Source: Ziziphus jujuba (Eukaryota; Streptophyta; Magnoliopsida; Rosales; Rhamnaceae). From it: 64,000 nucleotides of DNA. A program made the position numbers and the translations under genes. Each line of letters opens with the position of its first letter. The first letter of the stretch is position 1. The DNA lies in the NCBI RefSeq assembly GCF_031755915.1, contig NC_083383.1, positions 25,832,501 to 25,896,500 of the forward strand, in the 5' to 3' direction. The notes beneath the pieces are model-generated. The model made no database searches. It was not told the DNA's origin and worked only from the letters and a program-made list of their open reading frames with translations. This document shows positions 22,641 through 34,536 of the stretch, one piece after another.

Positions 22641-25600
22641 GATTACCGATGGTGCATCGATAATTCCCGATTCACCATCGGTAATTATCGATACGCTTTC
22701 GGTAATATCAATTAACATTTTTTTTTCCCCAAATACTCAGCTAATGGGTGTTTCCGGCAACAACATTCAAATTATACATTCATCAATGCACCCAAACAGC
22801 AAAACCCCAAATATTCAGAAAACGTTCACCAATTGGCAAAAATATTTAATTATCGTAGGTTTCATCGGTAATTATCGAAACCCCAGTGGTAATCACATTT
22901 TACCAATGTTATGGCCCCCACAAGTTCCATAATGTGTGTTAAATATAAACACATGCAAAATATGGATTCTCAAATTATCCTAAGGAGGGAAAACCCCAAA
23001 ATCTCTGAAAACGTTCTCAAATTGGCCAAAAAAATACGATTACTGTAGACCTTCAGTAATTACCGATGAACCCCTCGGTAATCAATTTATATTCATCGGA
23101 AAAATTACCGTAGGCTTCATCGGTATTACCAAAACCCCAATGGTAATCACATTTTACAAATTTTTTTGGCCCCCACAAGTACCCTAATGTGTGTTCAATG
23201 CAAAAACATGCAAAATATGGATTATAAAATGATCCTAATGAGAGAAAAGCCCAAAATTGCTTAAAAAGTTCTCATATTGCAAAACAAATACGCTGACTGT
23301 AGACCTTCAGTAATTACCAATGAAACCCTCACTAATCAATTTATACTCTCTGGAAAAATTACCGTAGGTTTCATCAGTATAACTGAAACCCCAATGGTAA
23401 TCACATTTTACAAATTCTTTTGGCCCCCACAAGTACCCTAATATGTGTTCAATGCAAAAACATGCAAAATATGGATTATCAAATGATCCTAATGAGAGAA
23501 AAACCCAAAATCTCTGAAAAAGTTCTCAAATTGGAAAAAAAATACGATTATTGTATACCTTCGGTAATTACCGATTAAACCTTTGGTAACCAACATATAC
23601 TATCCGGAAAAATTAGCTTAGGTTTCATCGGTATTATCGAAACCCCAATGGTAATCACATTTTACACATTTTTTTGGGCCCCACAAGTACCCTAATGTGT
23701 GTTCAATGCAAAAACATGCAAAATATGGATTATAAACTGATCCTAATGAGAGAAAAACCCAAAATTGCTTAAAAAGTTCTCATATTGTCAAAAAATTACG
23801 ATGACTGTAGACCTTCGGTAATTACCGATGAAACCCTCGCTAATTAATTTATACTCTCCGCAAAAATTAGCATAGGTTTCATCGGTATTACCGAAACCCC
23901 AATGGTAATCACATTTTACAAATTTTTTTGGCCCCCACAAGTACCATAATGTGTGTTCAATGCAAAAACATGCAAAATATGGATTATCAAATGATTCTAA
24001 TGAGAGAAAAGCCCAAAATTGCTTAAAAAGTTCTCATATTACCCAAAAAATACGATGACTGTAGACCTTCGGTGATTGTCGATGCAACCCTCGGTAATCA
24101 ATTTATACTCTCTGGAAAAATTACCGTAGGTTTCACCGGTATTACCGAAACCTTAGTGGTAATAAAATTTTACACATTTTTTTTGGGCCCCACAAGTATC
24201 CTAATATGTGTTCAATGCAAAAACATGCAAAATATGGATTATCAAATGATCCTAATGAGAGAAAAACCCAAAATCTCTGAAAAAGTTCTCAAATTGGAAA
24301 AAAAATACGATTACTATATACCTTCGGTAATTACCGATTAAACCTTTGGTAACCAACATATACTCTCCGGAAAAATTAGCTTAGGTTTCATCGGTATTAT
24401 CGAAACCCCAATGGTAATCACATTTTACACATTTTTTTGGGCCCCACAAGTACCCTAATGTGTGTTCAATGCAAAAACATGCAAAATATGGATTATAAAA
24501 TGATCCTAATGAGAGAAAAGCCCAAAATTGCTTAAAAAGTTCTCATATTGCCAAAAAATTACGATGACTGTAGACCTTCCGTAATTACCGATGAAACCCT
24601 CGCTAATCAATTTATACTCTCCACCAAAATTAGCGTAGGTTTCATCGGTATTACCGAAACCCCAATGGTAATCACAATTTACAAATTTTTTTGGCCCCCA
24701 CAAGTACCCTAATGTGTGTTCAATCCAAAAACATGCAAAATATCGATTATCAAATGATCCTAATGAGAGAAAAGCCCAAAATTGCTCAAAAAGTTCTCAT
24801 ATTGCCAAAAAATTACGATGACTGTAGACCTTCGGTAATTACAGATGAAACCCTCGGTAATCAATTTATACTCCTTGGAAAAATTACCGTAGGTTTCATT
24901 GGTATTTCCGAAACCCCAATGGTAATCACATTTTACACGTTTGTTTGGCCCCCACAAGTACCCTAATGTGTGTTCAATGCAAAAACATGCAAAATATGGA
25001 TTATCAAATGATCCTATTGAGAGAAAAGCCCAAAAATGCTTAAAAAGTTCTCATATTAGCAAAAAAATACGATGACTGTAGACCTTCGGTAATTGCCGAT
25101 GCAACCCTCGGTAATCAGTTTACACTCCCTGGAAAAATTACCGTAGGCTTCATTGGGGTTTCGGTAATACCAATGAAACCTACGGTAATTTTTCCACAGA
25201 GTATAAATTGATTACCGAGGGTTTCATCGGTAATTACTGAAGGTTTGCAGTCATTGTATTTTTTTGGCAATATGAGAACTTTTTAAGCAATTTTGGGCTT
25301 TTCTCTCATTATGATCATTTGATAATCCATATTTTGCATGTTTTTGCATTGAACACACATTAGGGTACTTGTGGGGGCCAAAAAAATTTGTAAAATGTGA
25401 TTACCATTGGGGTTTCAGTAATACCGATGAAACCTACGGTAATTTTTCCAGGGAGTACAAATTGATTACCGAGGGTTTAATTGGTAATTACCGAAGGTCT
25501 ATAGTCATCGTATTTTTTTGGCAATATGAGAACTTTTTAAGCAATTTTGGGCTTTTATCTCATTAGGATCATTTGATTATCCATATTTTGCATGTGTTTG

Positions 25601-26930
25601 CATTGAACACACATTAGGATACTTGTGGGGGCCAAAACAATTTGTAAAATGTGATTACCATTGGGGTTTCAGTAATACCGATGAAACCTACGGTAATTTT
25701 TCCAGAGAGTATAACTTGATTACCGAGCGTTTCATTGGTAATTACCGAAGGTCTACAGTCATCGTATTTTTTTGGCAATATGAGAACTTTTTTAGCAATT
25801 TTGGGCTTTTCTCTCATTAGGATCATTTGATAATCCATATTTTGCATGTTTTTGCATTGAACACACATTAGGGTACTTGTGGGGGCCAAAAAAATTTGTA
25901 AAATATGATTACCATTGGGGTTTCGGTAATACTGATGAAACCTACGGTAAGTTTTCCAGAGAGTATAAATTGATTAGCGAGGGTTTCATCGGTACTTACC
26001 GAAGGTCTACAGTCATCGTAATTTTTTGGCAATATGAGAACTTTTTAAGCAATTTTGGGCTTTTCTCTCATTAGGATCATTTATAATCCATATTTTGCAT
26101 GTTTTTGCATTGAACACACATTAGGGTACTTGTGGGGGCTAAATAAAATTGTAAAATGTGATTACCATTGGGGTTTCGGTAATACCGATGAAACCTACGC
26201 TAATTTTTGCGGAGAGTATAAATTAATTAGCGAGGGTTTCATCGGTAATTACCGAAGGTCTACAGTCATCGTAAGTTTTTGACAATATGAGAACATTTTA
26301 AGCAATTTTGGGCTTTTCTCTCATTAGGATCATTTTATAATCCATATTTTGCATGTTTTTGCATTGAACACACATTAGGGTACTTGTGGGGCCCAAAAAA
26401 ATGTGTAAAATGTGATTACCATTGGGGTTTCGATAATACCGATGAAACCTAAGCTAATTTTTCCGGAGAGTATATGTTGGTTACCAAAGTTTAAATCGGT
26501 AATTACCGAAGGTATACAGTAATCGTATTTTTTTTTCCAATTTGAGAACTTTTTCAGAGATTTTGGGGTTTTCTCTCCTTACGATCATGTAACTATCCAT
26601 ATTTTCCATGTTCTTGCATTTAACACACATTAGGGGACTGGTGGGGGCTATAACATTGGTAAAATGTGATTACCACTGGGGTTTCGGTAATTACCGATGA
26701 AACCTACGGTAATGTTTGAAGCAAAAACAAATTGAACGTTTTCACTTATTAATGTCATTTGATCTCTTACTTTGTCAGAAGTTATCATTAGTAATCCTAC
26801 ATTTAGCATATTATTGGTTGGAACACACATGATTGAAGTTGTCAGATGGAATTGTGATGATTCTTTTATGACGGTGTAGAAATGTCAATTACCGACGATG
26901 CATCGGTCATTACCATTGGGCAGTAATATC
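22640..26930. repeat. Mirror-image array of about 254-bp repeats (giant inverted repeat)
   Basis: The left arm holds about nine direct units. The landmark GTGTTCAATGCAAAAACATG recurs near 23,191, 23,445, 23,699, 23,953, 24,208, 24,462, 24,717 and 24,971, with a diverged first unit near 22,936. The right arm holds six units in reverse orientation (GAACACACATTAG near 25,351, 25,605, 25,859, 26,113, 26,367 and 26,617). The centre is a hairpin at 25,131-25,195 with a loop of about 13 bp. The outermost units of the two arms share the same variant (CACATTTTACCAATGTTAT, CTCTGAAAA), so the arms are true mirror copies. Each unit is full of GGTAATTACCGA and GGTTTCATCGGTA motifs. The short open frames in it are repeat artefacts. 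Confidence 0.9.
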
Positions 26931-27141
26931 ATCCGTGCAACAGTCAGAAACATACAAACAACTAAACCAAAAACTGAACACAGAATGATATGTTATCAAA
27001 ACAATACGACAGATGAATTTAACAACAAAAGAACACATAAAACCAACGTCTATTATGCCAAAACACATGTTACGCGATTAAGCAACTCATTGCATTCCTG
27101 ACTACATTGCATACACACGCATACCGCATAACATGGCCCCA
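26931..27141. other. Spacer between the repeat array and the transposase gene
   Basis: No feature is seen beyond likely 3' untranslated sequence of the minus-strand transposase. Confidence 0.35.
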
Positions 27142-29860
27142 TTATCTTAATATAGCATCACGCAATTGATGGGCCTTCTGTTCAATGGTGCTATTGGTTG
27201 GTAGTGTTATCAAGAGGTACGGCGGCGGAGCATGATCGGCTGCTGTGACCAATCTATTTGCACCTCCCGCATATATATTGATGACGCTCCTCTCCTTGAG
27301 ATTGAATCGTCTTCTTTCTTGATCTTCCTGACTGTTTGCTAATTTAAGGTGGAAGTACAACCTGGTTTATGACATCATATGGAGCATGCCACTGACATTT
27401 ATCTCCAGGTGGATATATGGTCTCCGAATATGCATCACAGAGTGAGTCAACTGAGTAATACGCCAAGCAAAGGATATATGGAGAATATGTTGATGCTTAC
27501 ATGCTGCAATTGCATGGACACAAGGAAATCCATCAATGTCAAATTCCTTGCATGACCACGTCTTATTTTCTAAGTTAACAACTCCAACGAACGTGCCATG
27601 GCCAACAACTTGAAACTCATATAAGTTCATTGGAATAACACGTAAGCCTCTACCATTATATGAGCGCTGTTGCATGATATTTTCCAACCAATTAGTAATA
27701 GGAGTTTGCATTGCAGCTGCGTTAGTTCGACATTCATACCAGCACCTTTGCAAGACATCACGAATGTGATCTAGTAATGGCAAAACAGGTTTATCCCTAG
27801 CATCAATAAGCACAGAGTTCATGCTCTCTGCGATGTTAGTTGTCATTATGTTGTATCTATTGCCAAATGTGATCTAGCCCATTTTGCAGGACTTGCATCC
27901 TTGAGATATTGTACAACTTCAATACTAACCCCTTCTAAAAGCTGCATGGGCTTATCAAAATCCTCAACAATATATGCTCTAACTGCATCATTAAAAGTTG
28001 ATATAATCGCATTGACATTACCTTTAAACGTCGTAGCACCTAAATTTGTACCAAGATGATATGTGCAGTGGCCATGGTGATTATTAGGGAAAACTGTACG
28101 TATTGCTTTTGCAATGCTCTTGTGTCTATCCGATATAAAAGCTATATTTGAATCATCCCCAAACACTTCTTAAAGCTCTCAAAAAACCACGTGTAAGCCG
28201 CAACCATCTCCCCAGGGCCTATTTCTTAAGCAAGTGGATAAATTTGATTGTTCCCATCCAAACATGATGCAATATATAATAAACCTCTATATCTATTCTT
28301 CAGTGTAGTTCCATCGACAGCTACGACTCTCCGCATATGCTGAAACCCTCTAATACTATCTCCAAGTGCCATGAAAAAATATAAAAATCTGTTTTGATCG
28401 TCAGTTTCAATTTGAGTAAACGTGCTCAGATTTTTGCTTTTCAAAACGTGACTCCATAAAGGAAGTTTTGCATATGAATCTTCTGGCGTGCCTCACAAAC
28501 CTGATAGTGCAACTTCCTTAGCGGCCCATGCTTTGTTCTAGCTTATGTTTACTCCATAATTAGAGTGAATGTCATGCACGATATCTTGAGGTTTGTATTG
28601 CCTTGAAATCCCATCAAACGTTGGCTGGATGATGTCTCCGATAACTAAACTTGTTGCTTGACGATGATCCTTTTTCATGATATTTAAAAAGTGAATATGC
28701 TCATCCTTGAAGGCCCTAACAATGAAGGCCTCTGTATTATCACCATGTAGTTTGGTAGCACGCATTCGCCACATACAATTGTCATTTGCACATACAACCT
28801 CATATCGGACTCTATCTGACTTCTTGACCTTGAATTCAAAATTTCTCCTTAGTGCATAAAGACTAATCTTCTTCTGTAGCGCATTCTTACTCACAAAGAG
28901 TTGGTTGATTCGAATGATTTCATGGGCATTGACAGATAAGAAGCGACGGTTAACCCTAAGTTCAGCCATGGATGCGGTAGAATCCTGTCGAATGTCCAAA
29001 TGGTTTTCGGTACAAGGAGAGGCAAGCACATCATCATTCACATTATCAATTGGACTATTACCATAAGGAGACTCACCATGTCGACTATCACCAACTGAAA
29101 GTCCCGAATGTTGGGTCCAACAAATGTCACGTAACCCGTCTTCACTACAATCAGTGTTGACCTCAACCTCAAATTGTTCATCTTGATCATAATCATGTCC
29201 ATGATATTCATTCATATCATTAATGTCGAAGCACTCATTATCATGATCATGTTCCACAGATTGCACATTGTTTTCATAAATTTGATTTTCGGAGAATCCA
29301 GGTTGAGTTTCTGGCACATGAAGTTCGGTCGCTAGGGACTGCATGTCAGCATCAGAGGTACAAGTAGCTGTCTCAGGAACTGCAGATAGTGGGGCAATAG
29401 TCATAAATCCTGAAATTGTAGGTATCCTATTCACAACACATCCAGCAGTATTAATACTCTGTGGAACCCTGGATAACACATCAACAATAAGTGGAGATCT
29501 GTCTTAAGGTCTGTGTGAACTATACTCTTCTATAAAACTTTGTAGGTCTTCATCATTTTCCACAACGTACGGCTCACATGACAAACACACCTGGTATATG
29601 AACTTGAAGATTAAGTGATGTTGTGTAGAATCTAAGTTGAGAGCATTGTAGACAACATCTTCAAGTTCTGCCAACGTACAATTCCTTTTGATACTTATAA
29701 TCTTGGTTCTTTGACGTTGGTATCTCCAAGTACCTTCAGAATATACACTCCATGTTCCATCATAGAACAGTAAAACTGAAATTTGTGACATTGAGCACAA
29801 AGGGTTTACCAATTCAAAACATACTAAGTATCTCCTTGTCACAAACTTATGGTAATTCAT
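27142..29860 (-). pseudogene. MuDR-type MULE transposase, decayed
   Basis: Reading right to left: a PB1-like N-terminus (29,860-29,504); a long acidic region and MuDR DNA-binding domain (29,479-28,538; FEFKVKKSDRVRYEVVCAND, CMWRMRATK); a DDE core with VAVDGTTLK near 28,315 and FISDRHKSI near 28,130; the MTTNIAESMNS segment (27,846); a SWIM finger (WSCKEF...PCVHAIAAC); and a CCHC zinc knuckle (27,271-27,228) readable only in another frame. In-frame stops stand at 29,504-29,506, 28,538-28,540, near 28,491, at 28,226 and at 27,367. The frame shifts near 28,165 and again near 27,850. At least one stop (TGA before GTPEDSY) fits decay of a CGA arginine codon. The order is typical of plant autonomous MULEs, but this copy cannot make the enzyme. 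Confidence 0.85.
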
Positions 29861-31550
29861 GAGGTCGTGTGACTAAAAATAATTGCAATCGTAGAATCTT
29901 TGCTGGAAGGTTTAACTATAATCCTGAAGCAAAAGTAATGAAAAAATACAAATGCATTTTCAGTAAATGAGTACAGAAAATAAGCTAAACAATTATGTTA
30001 TTAACGCCTAGTGGAATATCATTTTAAACGCAAATGAGTAGAATAGCATTTTAAATACAAATACAAATGCATTTTCAGTAAATGAGTAAAGATAAAATAC
30101 AAATGCATTTTCTATAAATGAGTACAAATGCATTTTAAATGTTGCATATTAACACCTAGTAGAATAGCTACTCTTGACAGACATAATGGATCAAGTAGAT
30201 TAAGATGTCAAATTTGTGGCACATGTGCTAAATCATAACATAACGTTAGCTTGAATGGATGCAATGTTGACAATGTGGTGTTCTGTGGATTATTTTGTTA
30301 AACATCATAAATATAGTTACATTTAGCATGTCATTCGTTTACAATAACATTAGAGAAGCGGACAAATTCGATTGTCCAATCGGTTTGCTTTTAGAAAATG
30401 GAAAAATTAAATATTCCGATGGAACCGCCTTTAAATTTCCAACAAGCAAGTGTTTCATAATTACTGATGGACCATATGTAACAAACAAAGGTTGTAATTT
30501 TCAAATGGAAATTTCCGAACCATTTATGGATTGTTTTACATAAAATAGCACCAATATAGAACTTGCACTTATATATCATGTCAAAACGTGACAAACAATG
30601 AATCCAATATAAGGGAAAAATGTATACATATCTGTACATATATTTATATATATATATATATATATTTATATATGTATATATATACACATACCAAAAAATC
30701 TTTAACTCTGATCCGCAGAAACGTACAATTTAATTATACCCTTTTGAAGTGTATGAGCTCCACAATGAAGATTTTCAGTCTTGTTGTTATCACAAAAGGT
30801 TGGGGGTATGCAAGGAGAGTGAACTGAATTGAAGGTGGTATTGTGTTTTCTGTAATGGTTCGTCAGTGCGAAGAAAGGCTGAAAGGTACGTAACCAACAA
30901 AAGAGAAAGAGAGAGGAAGACACACAGGATTCATTTAATGTGGTAGCAGGGAGAGTAAGAGAGAGGGATAGAAGTTAATGAGGGTAGATGAGAAATGAGA
31001 GATGGTAAAAAAATTTATTTTAATATTTTCCACTTTATTCGACAGTTAATGAGAAATGAGGGTAGATGAGAAATGGGAAAATGTTACATTTATTTTACAC
31101 TTTCATATCCATTTATTTGAATAGTTTTCATAAGTGCACAATTAATTCCCTCCTAACAACTTTGGTTTGGACATACTACCATGGAGTTGCATTTTAAAAG
31201 TGATTGGAAGAAGCTTGCAAGCTGGGAATAGTCTACAATCTAAAACCACCTACATTTCAATGCATACCATTCAAACAAGTTCTAATGGTTAGAAACTAGA
31301 GAGCCAATATTTGAGAACTCAATTACGATCCATTTAAATTCTCATCCTTCTTATTTATTGCTTTTCCACATATCAAATAATATGGAGAATTTAATAATGA
31401 AATTGGGTCCTTACACATCATCTTGACATGAGAATCATGTATAAAAACTAAAAACAAAATCTGAATTAGCAAGAGGAAATTGTACAAGTGTTTTATGAAT
31501 AAAAACTAGAGAATATTACAGCTCCTACAACAACCTCTGTTGGTATCAAT
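29861..31550. other. MULE interior, upstream of the transposase, no gene assigned
   Basis: AT-rich. It should hold the transposase promoter (minus strand). Near-repeats of ATACAAATGCATTTTCAGTA occur at about 29,947-30,130. A (TA)n tract lies at 30,645-30,690. An 82-codon plus-strand frame at 30,295-30,543 is not recognised and is probably chance. Confidence 0.4.
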
Positions 31551-33592
31551 CCCGAATTGACCTAATGTTCCCCATCAATGTCAAAATCTCGAACACCAAC
31601 TGGCACCACAATTGGTATAATTCAAAACTTTAGTAACAGCATTGAAAGCATACGGGGCACCTCCACTAAAACGGAGACCGATTTGATACCTGGATGAAAT
31701 CAAACGAAATATCTGCAGTTAGTTACAATATTTAGCATACAAGTTTCAAAGAAAATAATTAAGTACCTAGAGTATCCATAAAGAAGTATAAAGGTTCAAA
31801 TCTAACAATTGAGGCAATAGCTCATACTCAGTAATATCCCTTACTCTCTATGAATTGTATAGACCAAAATCCAATCTCATAGACTGATTTGCTGAAGGAT
31901 GCCCAAATCTCCAAAACAGCAAGAAAAGGAAGAATGTGAAAATGTTTTCCATCAAGTTCTTTTGCTACTTCCTTGTCAACCTCTGCCAACCTTCCAAAGT
32001 GCAGCATCAAATTCATCCACCAGTAATCTAACAAGTACAAAACATGTAGCAGAGAACAAACTACACACCACAGATGCAACAAATCAAACAAAACATCAAC
32101 ATGATCAACATTCAATAATGCTTTGGAATGCCAATAACCAAAAATTAATAAAAATTAATAAATAACAAACAGTAGAAGAATAAGAAAAAGCATACCATTA
32201 CACAACACAACTACGGTAATGAAAAGATAAGCAATGACACCAGGCAACTAAGTATAGCAAAGACATACATTAAATAAGTATCACATGCAACTACGTAAAG
32301 CAATAAATTAAATAACTATCACATGCAAAACCGTGACTAATGAACAGTTGAAGTTTTACCCTTATTTTGCAAGAGCTCGTTTGTTCTATCTATGGAGAAA
32401 CCACAAACATTACTTAAATTTAATAGCATCTAGCTACCATTTTTAGAGCTGTCAAGGAAAAGATTCATACAAATCTAAAAGACCCAAGTATCCATGCAAA
32501 ACAACGTACACCTAAATACAGATAACAAAATTGCCACTACAGTATGCATCATATTTGCAATACCAAATGCAAATTATCAAACACGCAGGAACCTTAAAGG
32601 CAACAGATTTTGCATCATAATTAGATTCATAACCATAAGCAACTAACCATCATTACTTAATCAATTTTTCATACCAACCATAAATTTCCAATAAATGGAC
32701 AAAATTATTCTAAATTTCATAAAATGTTTTAGAGCCTTTAGCATATATGTTGAAACATTCCTTACATAATTGCCAATGAAGAGTTCACGTTAATATCCAA
32801 TTTCATTTCTGCTTTGTCATTTTCCAAATAGACCTTTCAACAAAATAACTAACAAATCTTGGGTTCTTATTCAACACATATTTTGCTCGTTAGCCTAAAG
32901 CCACTTAAAAAAATGATTACATAACCTGTTGCACCTTGATGTCAGTGGAATAGGGTAAGCCGTAAGTTTCAATAGCTCCAAAATTGTCCATGACCCTCCA
33001 AATAGAAGTTTGAAACATCCATCTTTCAGACTAACTATTCAAAGGGCAATCTTTTCTTTTATGGAGTTGGGGAACCGTATTACAAACCCCCAACTTTAAC
33101 CAGTTCAGCCATCAAGCTCAATAGGGAAAAATGAACTCTTGTCCTAATAAAGTTAAAATTACTTTTACATATATATATATATATATATATAATGAACAAC
33201 AGACAACAAACAACAAAAACCAAATGCAACCCCTAAATCATCATAGGAGACGCTTTTGATGAGTGAGAAATAAGAGATACGAGAATCTAAACCTTTTGGT
33301 CGTTGTCTTCTCTCCTGAGATAGAAGAAGAACTCCGTGTAAAGTGAACAGCAGACCCAATTCCAAAAACTCCAACGATTTCATTCACATACAATCAAGAT
33401 TTTCTGTTTCTTTCGACATAAAAACAGAGGGAAAACCTCGCAAGACTCAGAATGACAGGCAAACCAATCCAAAGCTTTCGCACTGGAAGGCACAGCAACC
33501 TTTAGAAATCCTCACAGAATCACATATGAAATGAAAACCAAACAAAACGACATAGTATCAAAACAGCAAAGTCTTACGGAATTTTCCAGTAC
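31551..33592 (-). other. Possible captured gene sequence, right half of the MULE
   Basis: On the minus strand a segment at about 31,580-31,695 is open and protein-like (contains LRFSGGAPYAFNAVTK). Another near 31,960-32,010 contains GRLAEVDKEVAKELDG. I recognise neither. With the clear exon at 33,593-33,802 they suggest that several pieces of host genes were captured. A (TA)n run lies at about 33,171-33,191. Confidence 0.3.
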
Positions 33593-33802
33593 CTGAAACC
33601 GAAAGAACCCATTGGAGGTAGAAGAAGGATTCAGCTTCAACTTCCCCATAGCATCTTTGATACTCTCTAATCCTTTCTCAAGCGTCAATGTCGGGGGTAG
33701 AGTATGTGTAATGCAAGTCTCCACCATAAAATCCCCATCCTCCATTCCCAAATCCTTGCTGATTTTCATTATCAGACCGTTAAATCGCACACCGAACACC
33801 AC
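33593..33802 (-). pseudogene. Captured exon of a PHYLLO / isochorismate synthase-like gene
   Basis: An open 210-nt exon (70 codons) is bounded by TTTTGTTTTAG before and GTACTGG after, so it keeps both splice sites. The peptide has the N-terminal MenF-type signature of plant PHYLLO/isochorismate synthase: DGDFMVETCITHTLPPTLTL, then SIKDAMGKLKLNP and GFFRFQ. The catalytic chorismate-binding part is absent. The host enzymes act in plastids, in phylloquinone and salicylate synthesis. Here it is a fragment inside a MULE, as in Pack-MULE gene capture. PHYLLO versus isochorismate synthase cannot be decided from this exon. Confidence 0.6.
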
Positions 33803-34382
33803 CTAAAACAAAAATTACAAAAGCATAAGGAAAAAAATTATAGAAATAGCAAAAACAAAAAAACATAACCCTAATTTCGATTCCAACTTATCCCAAAAGC
33901 AATCAGAAAAAAAAAATAAAAAACAAAAAATCACACACCACAAATGTTTTAAATAAACCCTAGAAACCACTCAAATCGAAAAGTCAAAGGAAAAATGAAG
34001 CAAACAGACTAGGCATTTTATCATAGAGGCCAAGTGAAACATCAAGCTTAGGCATCTACTTCCGCCATGCAGTACCACCTTTAAGCTTCTTATACAAATC
34101 CACATCCTCCTTCTTCATAATACCCTAATTTCGAATTCCAAACCATCAATTTCTTTCTTTGTATGGAATTTTGGTGACCAGAGAGATGAAACAGGGCTGT
34201 TCAGCAAAAGGGCAACTAGGTGAAGAAAGCTTGATGGATGAATGAGAAGAGATGAGCCAGCTTTAGGGAAGAGTGATGAAGGAGACGAGAACAGTCGGGT
34301 GAAGAAAAGAAAGAAATAACATAAAATAAAAAAAAAATAAAAATATTTAATTTGGATATAAGAGTATTTTGGGATTATTAAA
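33803..34382. other. MULE interior next to the right terminal repeat
   Basis: Intron-like AT-rich DNA follows the captured exon. A short coding-like minus-strand stretch at about 34,020-34,120 (KKEDVDLYKKLKGGTAWRK, then a stop) is not recognised and may be another captured piece. Confidence 0.3.
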
Positions 34383-34469
34383 AATTGAAAGGGTAGAAAA
34401 AAAAAATAGCAAATGAAGGGGTAAAAATCGTGAAGCTCATCCCTATGGGGGCATTGGGCCAAATTCCCC
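34383..34469 (-). repeat. MULE terminal inverted repeat, right
   Basis: Reverse complement of the left terminal repeat at 16,524-16,610. It ends TTGGGCCAAATTCCCC. Confidence 0.9.
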
Positions 34470-34478
34470 GGATATTAT
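34470..34478 (+). repeat. MULE target-site duplication, right
   Basis: GGATATTAT, identical to 16,515-16,523. The host sequence then resumes with TCATATCAATAATTGG, as in units A and C. Confidence 0.95.
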
Positions 34479-34536
34479 TCATATCAATAATTGGTTGGTA
34501 TTTACAATTTTTTTTTTCCCTTCGTATGGTTGCTCT

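Larger units (their letters stand above)
16524..34469. mobile_element. Complete 17.9-kb Mutator-like element (MULE) with Ulp1 and MuDR-type genes
   Basis: The element starts GGGGAATTTGGCCCAATGCC and ends with its reverse complement. Inverted terminal repeats of about 87 bp differ at a handful of positions, mostly C/T changes. A perfect 9-bp duplication flanks it, the size expected for Mutator insertions. It carries a DUF1985/Ulp1 gene on plus and a MuDR-type transposase on minus, convergent, with a mirror-image repeat array between them and a captured gene fragment near the right end. Both genes are broken, so movement today would need a helper. Ulp1-bearing MULEs of plants (Kaonashi type) are a known class. 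This one is assigned to it by content. Confidence 0.93.

Noticed and set aside
24072..26282. Repeated 65-91-codon open frames in the mirror array
   Set aside because: They recur with the 254-bp unit on whichever strand the unit lies and break in neighbouring units. They are repeat artefacts, not a gene family.
22640..26930. CRISPR-like array
   Set aside because: Units are about 254 bp with no short-repeat/spacer pattern, and the organism is a plant.
30295..30543. 82-codon plus-strand frame in the MULE
   Set aside because: No domain, no splice context and no second copy. Consistent with chance.
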